Shown here piece after piece: positions 1 to 13,100 of a stretch of DNA of 64,000 bases. This stretch comes from Anticarsia gemmatalis. Lineage: Eukaryota > Arthropoda > Insecta > Lepidoptera > Erebidae. Every line of letters begins with the position of its first letter. Positions within the stretch are counted from its first letter, which is position 1. Location of the stretch: the NCBI RefSeq assembly GCF_050436995.1, contig NC_134757.1:2492501-2556500 (forward strand). The letters run 5' to 3'. Made by a program: the position numbers and the translations under genes. A model generated the notes under the pieces. That model was not told where the DNA came from, did no database searches, and saw only the letters and a list, made by a program, of their open reading frames with translations.

Positions 1-397
1 CCAAAAAAGCTGGTAAACTCACATCAGTAATTTTGCGAACGCCGAGGCCGCCCAGGTGAACGGGTAAGCTCACCTGAAGCCACACTCGGTCGTTCATGGC
101 TAAATTTAAAATTTTGCTGACTGTATTTTCAATAATTTTGTCTATTTTTCCTAAAAGTGTTAAATGTTTCCAAAAATGTGTAGATCTAATTACGTGGGTA
201 AATTTAGGGACAAAAAGACAGTACCGGATAATTGTAAAGGCCGAATGAATGTTAATTTTTTCCAGGCGGTCCGAAACTTTACAAAAATTTTGCATTTTTT
301 CGTCTATGAAAAAATTTAAAGCATCGTCAAAGATGGGAGACCCAAGGAGGCGAAGAGAATCCTTTTTAACAATTTTGATATTAGGAGCAAATTGTGT
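1..397 (-). pseudogene. Reverse-transcriptase-like retroelement ORF fragment, cut by the window edge
   Basis: Read on the minus strand, this stretch stays open for about 132 codons and runs off the left edge. It contains RLLGSPIFDD near its start and LPVHLGGLGVRKITD near the edge, phrases typical of the region after the reverse transcriptase in some non-LTR elements. A TGA at 398-400 interrupts the same frame, and the frame continues upstream to an ATG near 480, so the copy is damaged. The superfamily is not resolved. It sits on the strand opposite to the host gene, upstream of its first visible exon. Confidence 0.7.
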
Positions 398-651
398 TCA
401 CTGTTGAGTATAGTAGGGACTATAACCTTTTACTTTATACCACACAGACTTGTTGCTATAGATATTTATGGACATTTTTTTTAAATACAATCATACATAT
501 GTAGCTACATATAATCACTCCCCATAGGAGTATAAAGAGACCAGAGAATTTTGTATTTTTTATTTTTATGGAAGATATTTATAATTGTTAAAGAAAAATA
601 TTTTAACAACCCTTAACTATACAATTATGCACAAAACATAAATCATAAAAA

Positions 652-830
652 ATGGATATCAGCGATGTCTTACAAGAAGGTCGAGTGCGTAGTACTCGTA
701 ACCGGCGGTCCTGTATCTCAAGATGTATGGATGTGAATGAGGCAAGGGAAGTTTGTAAGGATCGTACCTAGTCGCGTTCTCTGCTCTACCCCTATGGGAA
801 AAAGACGTGATTTCATGACAATGTATGTAT
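652..830 (+). repeat. Non-LTR retroelement C-terminal tail fragment
   Basis: A 41-codon frame from ATG 652 to a TAG at 775 ends in NEAREVCKDRT, followed after the stop by a stretch reading LYPYGKK. This resembles the C-terminal peptides of retroelement ORFs that recur in lepidopteran genomes; that comparison is from memory. The frame could in principle splice to the first host exon, but a retroelement remnant is the simpler reading. Confidence 0.45.
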
Positions 831-937
831 CTGATTACCACAGCGGAAGCTTCGTTGTCTGAAATTAAAGGACCGTATATGAGTTGCCGGAATATTGATA
901 TAAATGAGCCGCTTTTAATAATCTTTTTTTCTTCCAG

Positions 938-1134
938 CGTCCCCAAACGTGAAAGTGGAAGAGAAGCCAAGCTGTGCGCCGAAGATCCGCCGCTGGTGCA
1001 AGAGCCGCCGGTGTCAGCTGTGGCGGCTGCTGCTGCTGCCGTTCATCCCGATCCTGGCCCTCATCGTGCAGACCACGCTCTCCCTCAAGAGCTCCATCAC
1101 TAATGGCAGGGATGTTGCTGATGTTGAAGAACAG
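938..1134 (+). CDS. Guanylate cyclase exon 1 (visible): cytoplasmic tail and first transmembrane helix
   Basis: The acceptor tttcttccag precedes 938 and the donor gtgagc follows 1134. The exon begins inside a codon (two bases, CG), so an earlier coding exon must exist. It encodes a basic, cysteine-containing stretch (KIRRWCKSRRC), then LWRLLLLPFIPILALIV as a membrane helix, and ends in phase 0 with ADVEEQ. Positive charges on the N-terminal side predict that the N-terminus is cytoplasmic and the following NIT region extracellular. Confidence 0.88.
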
Positions 1135-4100
1135 GTGAGCTTCAGTTCATTTCTGAAACACAGTTTTTGGATCTGGTAACTAAATGGTATATTTTTTTTA
1201 GTTAAATTGTCAATATTTTATATTATTTTAAAGGTATGGATTTGCACAAACACATTTTTGAAGTGGGGCAAGTAAGACCGATTAATAGCTTCGTGTGACA
1301 GCTCAAATTGACACAGGATTATCAGATTTTACCAGTTTAGCATGTCCAGTAAGGACGAGCGCATTCCTTGATATTCTTCAATAATCATCAATTTAACAGT
1401 CCACAGAAAAGGAAAATTTATATTCAGTAAACCAAATAAAAATATATATTCTGAGAAGCAGTAAACAAACAAACGATTATATTCATATAGTAGGTAAAGA
1501 GTTGTTAGTGTATGAGAGTGGCTCATACATTTTCATGAGCTAACGACGATGGCCGTCACCGAGACTGTATTTATCAGATGTGACGGTAAATAAATTACAT
1601 TTTTTAAATTCCACGCAAAGAAAAATATTTGTTCATAGCTTCATTGGAAAGTTTTGCGTGTTTTCACGATTTATGCAAAATTGCTTTATCGATTGGCGTG
1701 CTGTTGATGTGTTTTGATAGGATTTGAAAGAGTTTGTCTTTTATCTTTGTTATTTTCATAACTCGCACGTGGCGTCGTATTAGTCTGAATGAGTAGATAT
1801 TTATTTATTTTGGAATGTCGAAATGTACAGACGAATAAAACAACTTGTGCTTTGGGTGTTCATCTGAATTTCAAAGAGACGGTCCGTTTACTTGAATAAG
1901 TAATTAATAATTCACACACAATTATTAATATTCACAGAACGAATGCCTTTTCAAAAATATATTGAGTATGTAATATTCTTGCGGTAATATTTTTCTGACA
2001 ACTAAAGACAAGTGTTTTCAACGTCAACGTCATTACTCATTTTCATCTGTAACGATTCTGTACAGTCGGTACTTTTGAGTATCGAGAGTTTGACATTTAT
2101 AACGTACTGCAAAAATAGATTCTACGACGCCCGCTAGAGGCGCTGAACCGTCATTCAAATTTTCTCGATAGCTAGCTGGTTGTCGATAGTGGTAGAGAAT
2201 CGCGGTACAGCATTATTTTTCTTTTGTTTTAAGCATTTATTAATGGAAAATTAGTCCGTAACTAATATTGTTTTTCTGTATAGGTCAGCAGGGCTACAGA
2301 GCTTGGTAAACTGGTGACCAGGCTGCAGCAAGAAAGGTCCGAAGTGGCCTTCTTCATCTTTACTAATGGAAGCACGTTGAGGTAAGCAAACATCAATCAA
2401 TACAAGAACCTTTTTTTTTTTATTTGGACTTCTATTCAAAACCTGTGTTGTTGTTTTTTCAAGTTATATTTACATACAAACTTTTTGTTGTTCAAAAGTT
2501 ATCATCATTACATTTCGGTGATTTATTTTTATTTATGTAGGTAAATATCTTTTCAAAATTGAAAGATTTACATACCCGAGAGATTTTAAAACTAGGGGTA
2601 CTATCATGAAAGGCATCCCTTGATCAAATTGTATGTTTCCAACTTCTATGGTTTGGGCTGTGCGTTGATTATCAGTCAGTCAATCAGTCAGTCAGGACAA
2701 GTCATTTTATATGGATTGATTTAATACCACATTTTAGTGTAGAGAGGACAAACCAATTAATTGAATATAATTTTCCAGATACTTCTCTCCCAAAATTAAG
2801 GTCAACGACCTACGAAGGACGAAAGTACGTATTCGTTATATCAATACGTACAATAAAGTGAACACATAAAAGCTATTGTCGTAAAGGTTTATGAGAACAT
2901 TTCGCTAATAATAGCACACTTTTATTTTCCTTTGAGTAAAAATCTGAACGAAATATCTATGCGTATGTTAAGGACTGAAGGGCGTGGCTCTGTTTGCATG
3001 GATTTTAAACAATGGTTCCCAACCAGTGGTCCGCGGAAGTCAAAATATGGTCCGCGAATGATTTAAAAATGTTAAATTTTCAGGACGAATACTACATTTT
3101 ATTTTTAAAATAGTTACATAGTGATCCCTGCTAACAAGAATAATATAAAAGTGGTCCCTGACTAAGAAAAGGTTGGGAACCCTTGGTGAATGGTCTCCTG
3201 GTCGCAATAACCGTAGCGCCGCGTGTGGTGAGTTCGAATCCCACCCGAGACAAATATTTGTGTGAAAAACACGAGTGCCTGTTCTGGCCCTGGTTGTTAA
3301 TATGGTTTAGGTCGCCACGCCGCTGCCATTGCATCGAGGTTTCATTGAGAAGTCATGGGCTCGATTCCCACATAGAACAATTATATGTGCGATCCACTGT
3401 GCGGTTTGGTTGTACTTTGTGTCCGTTGTTTGTACGTTTGTAGTCCCCGCGACACAAGCGCAATTCTTAGTGCGAGAGTTGTCTTTTTTGTATTCTTCTT
3501 AGTCTTCTTAGTCGTACACTCTTGACAGAGTGGTCGTGGTTGTGGTTGATGTCAGGGCCATGGAGTGTGGGTTGTCGGTCTTGGTTCGCACCGCCTCTTT
3601 TGCGATCTTTCTCCACTTAGATCGGTGAGCAGCATTACGCGAGCATGCGACCAAAGAAGTTTGGGTCTCTGATTTAATGAGATCCGTCCATCGGGTAGGT
3701 GATCTTCCTCTGGATCTCTTCCCCTCCACTTGGCCTTGCACTACTAGCTGTTCGATAGAGCCTTCGTTGCGAGATATGTGGCCAAAGAACTTTTGTATTA
3801 TTGTATTGTAATTAACACATAAATCCCCGTGGTATTCGTAGATATCGGTTGTAATTGCTAACATAAAAGACGGATATCATTTAAATCTATGTTAAATTAC
3901 TGTATGAGTGAAAACAGTCAGCCATTTAGATATAACTCTCTTTGATCCTGATATATTTCGATGATTAAAGTCCCCGCTACATTTGTTTATTCCCAATAGC
4001 TTTGAGGCTTATGACTGATAAATAGACTCGGTATTTAAACGAAAATATGCTTTTTGTGTAAAATACTTGAACATCACGCTTGTAATACCTTAAGATGTGG

Positions 4101-7100
4101 GCAGATATGTATAATATGCACATACGTTTCGCATATTTTTTTAGAGGACTATTCAAATACTTTGGACGCCAAGTGCGTGTAAGCAAGTATATTTTTATGG
4201 CAATTGAAATACACTTTGCCCGACACGAGAATTGAACATACACCACTGCGTAGTCCACAGAGGCAGAGCATTGTTATTTAATTCGTGTCACCGGATCACT
4301 GTGTTAGTATTCTTAGAATTATAATGTATTCATCTATTAGTAAAGGTGTGTGGGTAGTTTAGACATAATAGCCACCTTTATATTCACTCTATCGCACATG
4401 AAACAACAATCGGGCGAGAAAGAGCATTCGAAAAACTGCCTCCGTGGCGCAGTGGTTTAAGTCGCCACGCCGGTAGCACTGCGTCGGGACGGTGTCGGTC
4501 GCGGGTTCGATTCCCACACGGAACATTTTATTTGTGTGATCCACAAATTATTTTTTCGGGTCTGGTTGTACTTTGTGTCCGTTGTTTGTTTAAAAGTCCC
4601 CGCGACACAAGAACATTTTTTGCGCGGGTGTTGCATTACGAGTAGGTATAAGATTTGTCAACATCTGGCTTTCTATAAACAATAGTAGTAGGAAAGTACT
4701 GACTAGAGACTATAGTTGCTCTGACATTGTCAATAATAAACTACATTATAGAGCCGATTTGTCACCAACATGTAAACACATGACGTTATAACAGATGAAA
4801 TTGATGACAAATATAGAAATTACATCACAATTTCACAATAAAACAGAACACACGAAGGATAAATACCGCCGCAATGAATAATTTGCGATCCTTTATTACT
4901 TACTAGCGGACGCCAGCAACTTCGTAAGCGTGATAGACTTCCCGTTTTTAGGGAACCGTAAACGGGACCCTATTACTAAGCCTCCGCTGTCTGTCAATCT
5001 ATCTCCAGGCTATCTATAAACCGTGATAGCTAGAAAACTGACATTTTCACAAATGATGTATTTCCGTTGCCGCTGTAACAACAAATATTTAAAATTTAAA
5101 AAAATATAATATGTCAATGGGACCCTGAAAAAAACGTGTTTTTTCGCATTTTTTGGTACGAAATCCTTTGCGCGCGAGTCCGACTTGGCCGGTTGTTTTC
5201 AAATTAAATTGTAGCTTTGCAACGAATAAAAAGTTTCATTAAAATCCGTTCAGTAGTCCCGGAGATAAACGCGAACAAACAGACATTTTATTTGTTGATT
5301 TGTGTTCTTTTACTATTTCTAAGCCCACTCATTGATTATTATTTTGTAAATATACTAAATGTACAAAAACGCCACTATTACTGTTTTATTATAGGTTTAA
5401 ATTACTTGTAAACATGTATTACTCAGCCCTTATACCTTCTCCACGGAAAAACAATACTGTATTTGGAAGTAAAGCACATTATCCCTATTTTAGTATACTA
5501 AATTCAGAAACAAAAGGTCGATGCTCCGTGACTCTTGATAAATAATAACTTATTATTGGAATTATAATTTATATCTATGAATTTTCAACGAAATCCGTCC
5601 ATTTCTTACAACGATTCGTGTCATTCGTGTAATATTATAATGCAACAACAGGTAAATAAATAAGGTATAAAATTGTATAATGTGATCAAAGACTGAATGC
5701 AGTTACGTTTCTTTTCATCTATCCTGTATAGTCCAAAAACTTAGTAAAGAGCTTATGAAAGGTCCTCGAACGATGAAGAGTTTAAGGATCAAGCCAAAGC
5801 ACATTTTAAGCTTCCAACTTTCGACTTTCTTTCTATCGTATGGTTATTGATCAACCTAGTGTCAAAGTCGTTCAAGCCGCCCGAAGGCCTTTGATGTGGG
5901 TTAACGACTGTTATCTTAGTAGGAACCGCCAGGACCGACTTACGTGCCTTCTGAAGCACGGAGACGCAGCTCAAAAACACTCATCCTACCACCCTATGGA
6001 ATGACCCCGCCAAAAGTTGCTTAACCCACAGATCGTGTACCGACTGATCGATCGTTTATGTTTGTACCAGGGGCCGCCCGCGACTTTGTCCGCGTGGAAG
6101 CCCTTCCCATGCAAATCCCGATCCCTCGGGAACTCTGGGATATAACGTAGCCCATTTGTTATTCGGAGTCTTCAGCTACCTATATACCAAATTTCATCGT
6201 AATCGGTTCAGTAGTATTTGCGTGAAAGATTGGCAAACATACATACATAAATTACATACATTCTCACAAACTTTCGCATTTATAATGTTAGTTGGAAGTA
6301 GGATAGCTATATATACATGGTATAAGAGCCGGCTACTATCTTGGACCTATTGAGAGGTTTCAGACAAAGGTAGCGTTGCGTCGAACGACCATTGTTTCAC
6401 TTCCGACCTAATGTTGTGTAGTCGAGATAGGGAGCCTTGGTTTGTCTCTATATTTATGAAGAGACGTGGAAATGCTGAGTTCAAACACGTGTAAAATGTT
6501 CGTGTTTAGCTTGTACTGTGATATAGTTTTATTTATTTATTCACACTTTTTTTAACGTGGGGATTTTTTTATGCATACAACTTACTACGTCCTGGGTGGT
6601 CTGCCGGGTTATGTAGCTAGGACTCTCCCGCCGTAACGGCGACCATTACCCACTAAACCACCACGTGTGCCCTCACTTCCGCTTGGCGACGTGCAGAGGG
6701 ACAATTTTTACAGGATTTTCGTAATATAATTGTGGAGTAACATTATTATTAACTTACTAGTTGATCCGTGCGGCTTCGCTAGCCTGATGTCGTCCTGTTG
6801 TATAATTTGATGCTCTCATAATAATATGTCTACATGAAATAACATGAATTATGCAAGAAATATAAATATAGTTGAAAATGAATTTCCAAATTCAAAAAAG
6901 TAGTAGCTTTCGTTCTTTCTCAAGGTTAGCTCTATCAAATTTTAAATCGGTTCAGTATTTTAAACGTGAACGCGTAGCAGGCAAACAGACAGATAGATAG
7001 ACAGAGTTACATTCGTATATTAAGATTAATATAAATATATACTATTATGACTGCCTCCGTGGTGCAGTGGTTTAGGTTGCCATGCCGCTACATGCACGCT

Positions 7101-10100
7101 GCATGTAGTGGGATCGATTCCCACACGGGACAATCATAAAATTTTGTGCTATCAGCAAATAATTATTTCGGGTCTGGTTGTATTTTTTGCCTGTTATTTG
7201 TATATTTTTAAAAGTCCTCGCGTCACATGTGCAATTCTTAACACGGGAGTTGTCCTTTAAATAATATCAAAACAATCAAATCAATGTTAGTGAAATTAAG
7301 CTTTTGTTGTCCAGGTCAAATTTATCGCAGCGTTTCGCGGGCACCAACAGAGCTATCGATCAGATGGGCTCACTGCCGCTATTGGTGTTCAAGAACAAAA
7401 CGAAACCAGTCGATGAAGAGGCTTTTAAATCTGAACTTGAAGAACTAAGGTAAGGAAACCTTAATGTATTAAAATCTGTGTTAGTTAGTTGTAGTAAAAA
7501 ATGGACCAATTTTAAATTTCTATAAACTACATACCTAAAATCTATATACAAATACGTGAAGCAAAAACTAGGAACCCTGTTTACAATAAACGTGGGGACG
7601 CAGAAGTATGAAATTTAGCACATTTACGGTTTATGTGTAGGAGGAGTGGAGAACGCTATGTTTATCTTAAATGCAGCTAAATAGCTGTTAAATAAAACTT
7701 ATCTGTACCATTTGCCACGAGTTGAAGCTCTATTCAGTTCATTAAACACTAATAAAATTAAAAGTGAACTATTAATCTTTGTTACTTCGTATCGGAAAGT
7801 AATAGAAATCGTTTAGTTTCACCTGCAGTGAGTCGATTTATTGTTACAATAGTGGGACCGAGAGTCTCTTTATTACTAATAAATTTTGTTAGAATGTTCA
7901 GCCAATGAGTTTGATTCTAATCCATTGTGGCACAAGTTCGTTGAACTCATTATCCTTGTAAAGTATAAGGTTTATGTAAAAAAGAAGCTAAAGGATAAGT
8001 TTGGAAAGATTCAAAGTATCTAGTGAAATATTTTTTGCTGATATTCTGTTTTTATTCTTAGGAGTCTCATATTTACCGAAAATGGTAGAATGTTTACCAA
8101 AGCGGATATTATCGATCAATTACTAAATGGTCATAAAGTATATGTCATGTTTTTTATAATTTTATAGATATGAATTGATATTTTTTACATAATTACCTTA
8201 AAGTGAGTACAAAGATTTTATAACAAGACGATTTTAGAAATGGATATATTAAATCGATTGATTAAGTCCAAGTTTTAGTGAATAAAACTAATAAAAAACT
8301 TAACCTTTAAAGTAAAGTAGGCTAACCTTAAACTCATCCATAATTCATAAAGTTATATTTATCCAGAATGTAAACACGTAATTATACTTCAAGTGAAACT
8401 CAGCCGGGAACCGGCGACGATCGATCAACAATACTTGTGACAAGTTGTATTACTTCGCTAATAACTACAGCAACTATCTCGTGTTATACGATACTGGTTT
8501 TAACTTTGATATCTGCTTTTTATCTGGTAGGTATAAACTAAAAAACTTCGGCTCTGAAAACAAATTGTGTGCGTGGACAACTTGCACACGGTCATTTGAT
8601 TTCAAAATAAGCAGAGGTTGCACTATGGTAACCAAATAACTGATAAACATACATTATATACTCCTAAATACATACTTAAATAACGATTTTGTATACATAA
8701 TATTATAATTTTCAATGGCGTTTAAGACCCGTTGCATTATAATATTATACGTATACTAGCTGATCCTACAAACGTTATTTTGCCATATAAATAAAAAAAT
8801 AGTGTCACTTAGGGGTATGAAAAATGGTTGTTCGCTAATTCTCAGACCCACTGAATATACTCACAATATTTAATGAGAATCGGTCAAGCCGTTTCGGAAG
8901 AGTACGGTAACTAACATTGTGACATGGAAATTTTGTATATCAGATAGATAAATTAACAACAGATACCCGTGCTATCACACAAATATTAGTCCCGGATGGT
9001 ATTCGTACTCTTCACACGGTCATACTCATTACATACGTTAGGACTACAAGTCTGTATGATGAATAAACTTACCTACATAATATACTAGTTCTTGGAATAT
9101 TTGCCTCACTTGTCAGGTCTTTAATCTAGCAAACACATCATTAATTTTGCAAAAAGCATGCATGTTGCACCCCTTGTTCATGGTGTCCTAATGGTGTAAT
9201 ATACCATAATGGATTTAACCACTGGCACTCCTACACACATTAATGATGTTTGACGCTCGTTAAAATCCCATGAAGTTCTTTTTATATAAAGGTTATCATT
9301 TCCTATATAACTAAGTAATATTTAATGTATGAGCTTGTTTTGTTTAGTAATTAATTACTTGTGAAAGGAGTTGACTGACAATTCCTAATTGCTTTTGACA
9401 TTTTGTATGGAAATTGAAAATATTATATCTATCCAAATAATCCGACTACTATGATGGATATTTTACTTATATTTGGCCTAATTCTTTCAAGACCTGGATG
9501 ATGACCCTTATGACCTGGATGCATTACTGGATGGGTGGCCGGACGCAACAATAGACAGAGGGGACTGGAAATTCAAGGGAGAGGCCTTTACAAGATTCTG
9601 CATGCCCTCAATAAACGTATTTAACAAATTTTAGGCATGCAAGGTTTCATGATGACGTTTTCCTTCACCGTTAGAGCAAGGTAGGTAGTATAAATTGAAA
9701 ATTGAGTGAATAATTGGTTGAGTAGGCCAAGCATTGAAACGCAATGGTTACCGCAAACCACATTAAAAAGAAAAAAAATCGTTTAGGACTGTAGGTACCT
9801 ACTGTACCTACTGCAGGTCCTTTTTCCTGTGTTGACCACAAATATGTCTCATGTCTATTAGACTTAACTGTACAATATTGACGAAATAGATGATGTCACT
9901 CCGACGAAATAATTCATCATCAGCATGTGTTTCCCAACTAGCTTTTGCCCGCGACTTCGTCCGCGTGGTTTGTGGACTGGGACAGAATTTTCATCCCCTA
10001 TTTTATTTCCTCGGGGGTAGAATTTAACAAATCTTTTCTATGCCTACGTCATAACATCTGTATGCATGCCAAATTTCTGCCCAATCCGTCCGATTGGGCT

Positions 10101-13100
10101 GGAGTCCGACTCGCACTTGGCCGGTATTTATATGCATATAAGATTATTGTTGCCAATGACACGCTCATGAAAACTCATTCCTTAGTCCATATAAATACAA
10201 CAATAAGAGAAATATCAGAACATTTAATCACCTATAAATGTGCGTACTTTATTCATAAAATGATCGTTAAGGTTTTATAGGCAATTCATTGAAGAAATCG
10301 TTAAAAAAATAACAACAATTGAATCATATTGAGAGGTGTAATCTCTGTTGCTTCAACAACCTGACATGTTATTGATAATTCTATTGCTTTACTTTAAAAT
10401 AGAAAATTACCGTGGCTAGGTAGTCGATAGTGCGATTCGCTCTATCGACTACTGAAGAAAATGTTCTATGACAATTGGTTTAGCGCCTCTAGCGGACCTC
10501 GTAAAAACTATTTTGGCAGTAAATTTTAAATGTCAAACTCTGGATGCTCGATGGTTCCAAATGTAGGGAATCGCGCTATAGAATGGATGGATCCCTCGGG
10601 TGAAGCTACACTTACCGAGTTTCTCCATGTTTTGGAAGGCACGTTAAATTGTAGGTCTCGGCTATCATTTTCAAAGATCAAGCAGATTATAAAATACGAT
10701 GCCGATATACAAGGGTTATTGCTGGCAGGAAACTTTTTATTGACACCAGATATTTTGCAAAGGGATTATAAAAGCTTAAAAAAAAGTTTTGTTCGCAATT
10801 AAAACAAGAAAGTTCTCTGAAGCTTGGTTCACTTTGGTAATGGGAGGATAGTAGGGCTACAAATCTATACATGACGCTACGTAAAGAAACAATAAAAGTG
10901 GCGTATGTACATTTAATATATTTACAAAATAATCTATGAGGGGGGATTTAAGAGCAGTAATAGAACACAAATTGGTAAAGCAAAATCTGTTTGTCTGTCT
11001 GCAGGATATATACAGTTATACTTTAACCTATATATCGCAATACAAGAGTAATCACTTTAAATACGAATAAAACCATCGGGTAAACCGGTTTATATGAATT
11101 AACTAGCTGTTGTTAACTCACATGAACCTGCCTACTATTTGAATATAAGAGTAACTAAACTCTAAGCTACGATTGAGTTCTAATAAATTATAAAATACTA
11201 ATATCACCTCACCCGATACAGGAATCGAACTCGAGACCTTGTGACAAGTAAATCTTACATTAGATATCACAGCTTGGCAACAATCACAAAGTGTTGCGCC
11301 ATACATGTGGGCAATAAGGTAGAAATTGGCATAAAATAAACAGTATCATAAAAAGCTACGCGTTACAGATGGCCAGTTAACTATTGTAGGGAAGTCCCCT
11401 TCGGTATTCCCCGTCAGTTAAACCGTGATGAAATTCATGTCAAGATGTAATTATTATATCAAATCTTTTATTTATTTAGTCCAAATGTTGAAAAGAGCTA
11501 GCGAGCAAGAAAGTCAAAGCCACACTTTTCAGTCGTTAAAAAAATTTAAAAATAATTAATGTAGATAAAATCATTTACTAAATTAGCATAATACTCTGTT
11601 CACCGCAGAGTATTATTTATAATATGAATTCACTTTGCAGTACATTGTGCTATTCAAATCAAATCAAATCAAATCAAATAATTTATTTGCTCAAATATGG
11701 TGTTTACAGATGATAATACAAATGAAAGAGCGCATATTCTGCCACATGTGGCGTGCAAATATTAACAAATTTTATAACTAAGTACTTGTTTATAATATTT
11801 CTATCTTATCCTCTAAAAAGTCCTTAACACTATAATAACATTTACATAATAACAATTTAAATAGACGTTTTTTAAACATCAGAAACGGTAGCTCTATTAA
11901 ACTCTGTGGTAACTTATTAAATATTCGAATACACATACAATAAACGTTTCTTCTATATAATTCTAATCTTATTTGTGGTAAGCATAATCTATCCTTATGC
12001 CTAGATCTACTATTATTTTTATCTCCAAAACTTTCGAATAAATAATGATGATTTTTTACAAATATACATATTTCATATATATATAGAGAAGGCAGTGGAA
12101 GTATTTTCAGATTTATAAAGTGCGGTTTACAACTATCTAAAAAGGTTAAATTACATATAGCTCGTATACATTTTTTTTGGACTTTAAAAGCTCTATCTAT
12201 ATCTACGGAGTTACCCCAAATTATTATTCCGTATCTTAGGATAGAGGATACATAGGCATGGTAGGCAGACATTGCGGCCTCTTGGTTAACTGTTTGTCTT
12301 ATTCTATTTAATACATAAATAAACCGATCTATTTTGTTGACAATTTTCTCTATATGTGGCTTCCAACTGCAGTATTGGTCTATAGTTATACCTAGAAATA
12401 CACAATTATTAGTGATAGGGAGCTGATCATTATTGTGATGGATGTCTAAATCTAATGTAAGTGAGTTATGTGTTTGAAATTGTATTGCATTAGTTTTTGT
12501 TATGTTTATTTTTAAATTATTCTGTTCTAGCCATTTTATAGCAGTACTTATAGCGTTATTCATTTCAGTTTCTAGATTTTCTTTGTTGTTACTTTTTATT
12601 ATTAGGGTTGTATCGTCAGCAAATAATATACAATTTTGATTTATTGCATCGGGAAGGTCATTTATGTATATAAGAAAAAGAAGCGGAGCTAATATACTAC
12701 CTTGTGGGGTGCCAAATTTATTTACTTTATAGTCAGATCTTGAGTTGGTTTGTTGAAAGTTATTAGTTCTAGTTACTTCAACACATTGTTGTCTAACTTC
12801 TAAATAATTTTTTACCCAATCATTTGCGATACCCCGTATACCGTAAGAAGATAGCTTGGATAACAGTAATTTATGACAGACAAAGTCGAATGCCTTGGTC
12901 ATGTCCAGAAATACACAACCAATTTTAGACTTCTCATTTAATCCCTCCGTAATTTGCTTGACTAGCTGAAAGCATGCTAGAGAAGTCGAGCTATTTTTCC
13001 TAAAACCGAACTGTTCTTTTTTAAGAATATCACAGGAAGTTAGGAAATCTTCCATTCTTATGTACATTACCTTTTCAAACACCTTTGATAAAATTGGGAT

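Noticed and set aside
652..937. An ATG frame at 652 with a donor at 755 whose phase would fit exon 1 at 938, suggesting a first coding exon.
   Set aside because: The peptide (NEAREVCKDRT and the following LYPYGKK) looks like a retroelement tail, and a phase match happens by chance one time in three. Kept as a repeat.
4435..4520. tRNA-like sequences with A and B boxes in T1, T2 and T3 copies.
   Set aside because: They recur as heads of longer dispersed units with shared bodies and lack clean acceptor stems, so they are SINE promoters and not tRNA genes.
9945..10280. 111-codon frame.
   Set aside because: It starts inside a dispersed retroelement tail found at several places in the window.
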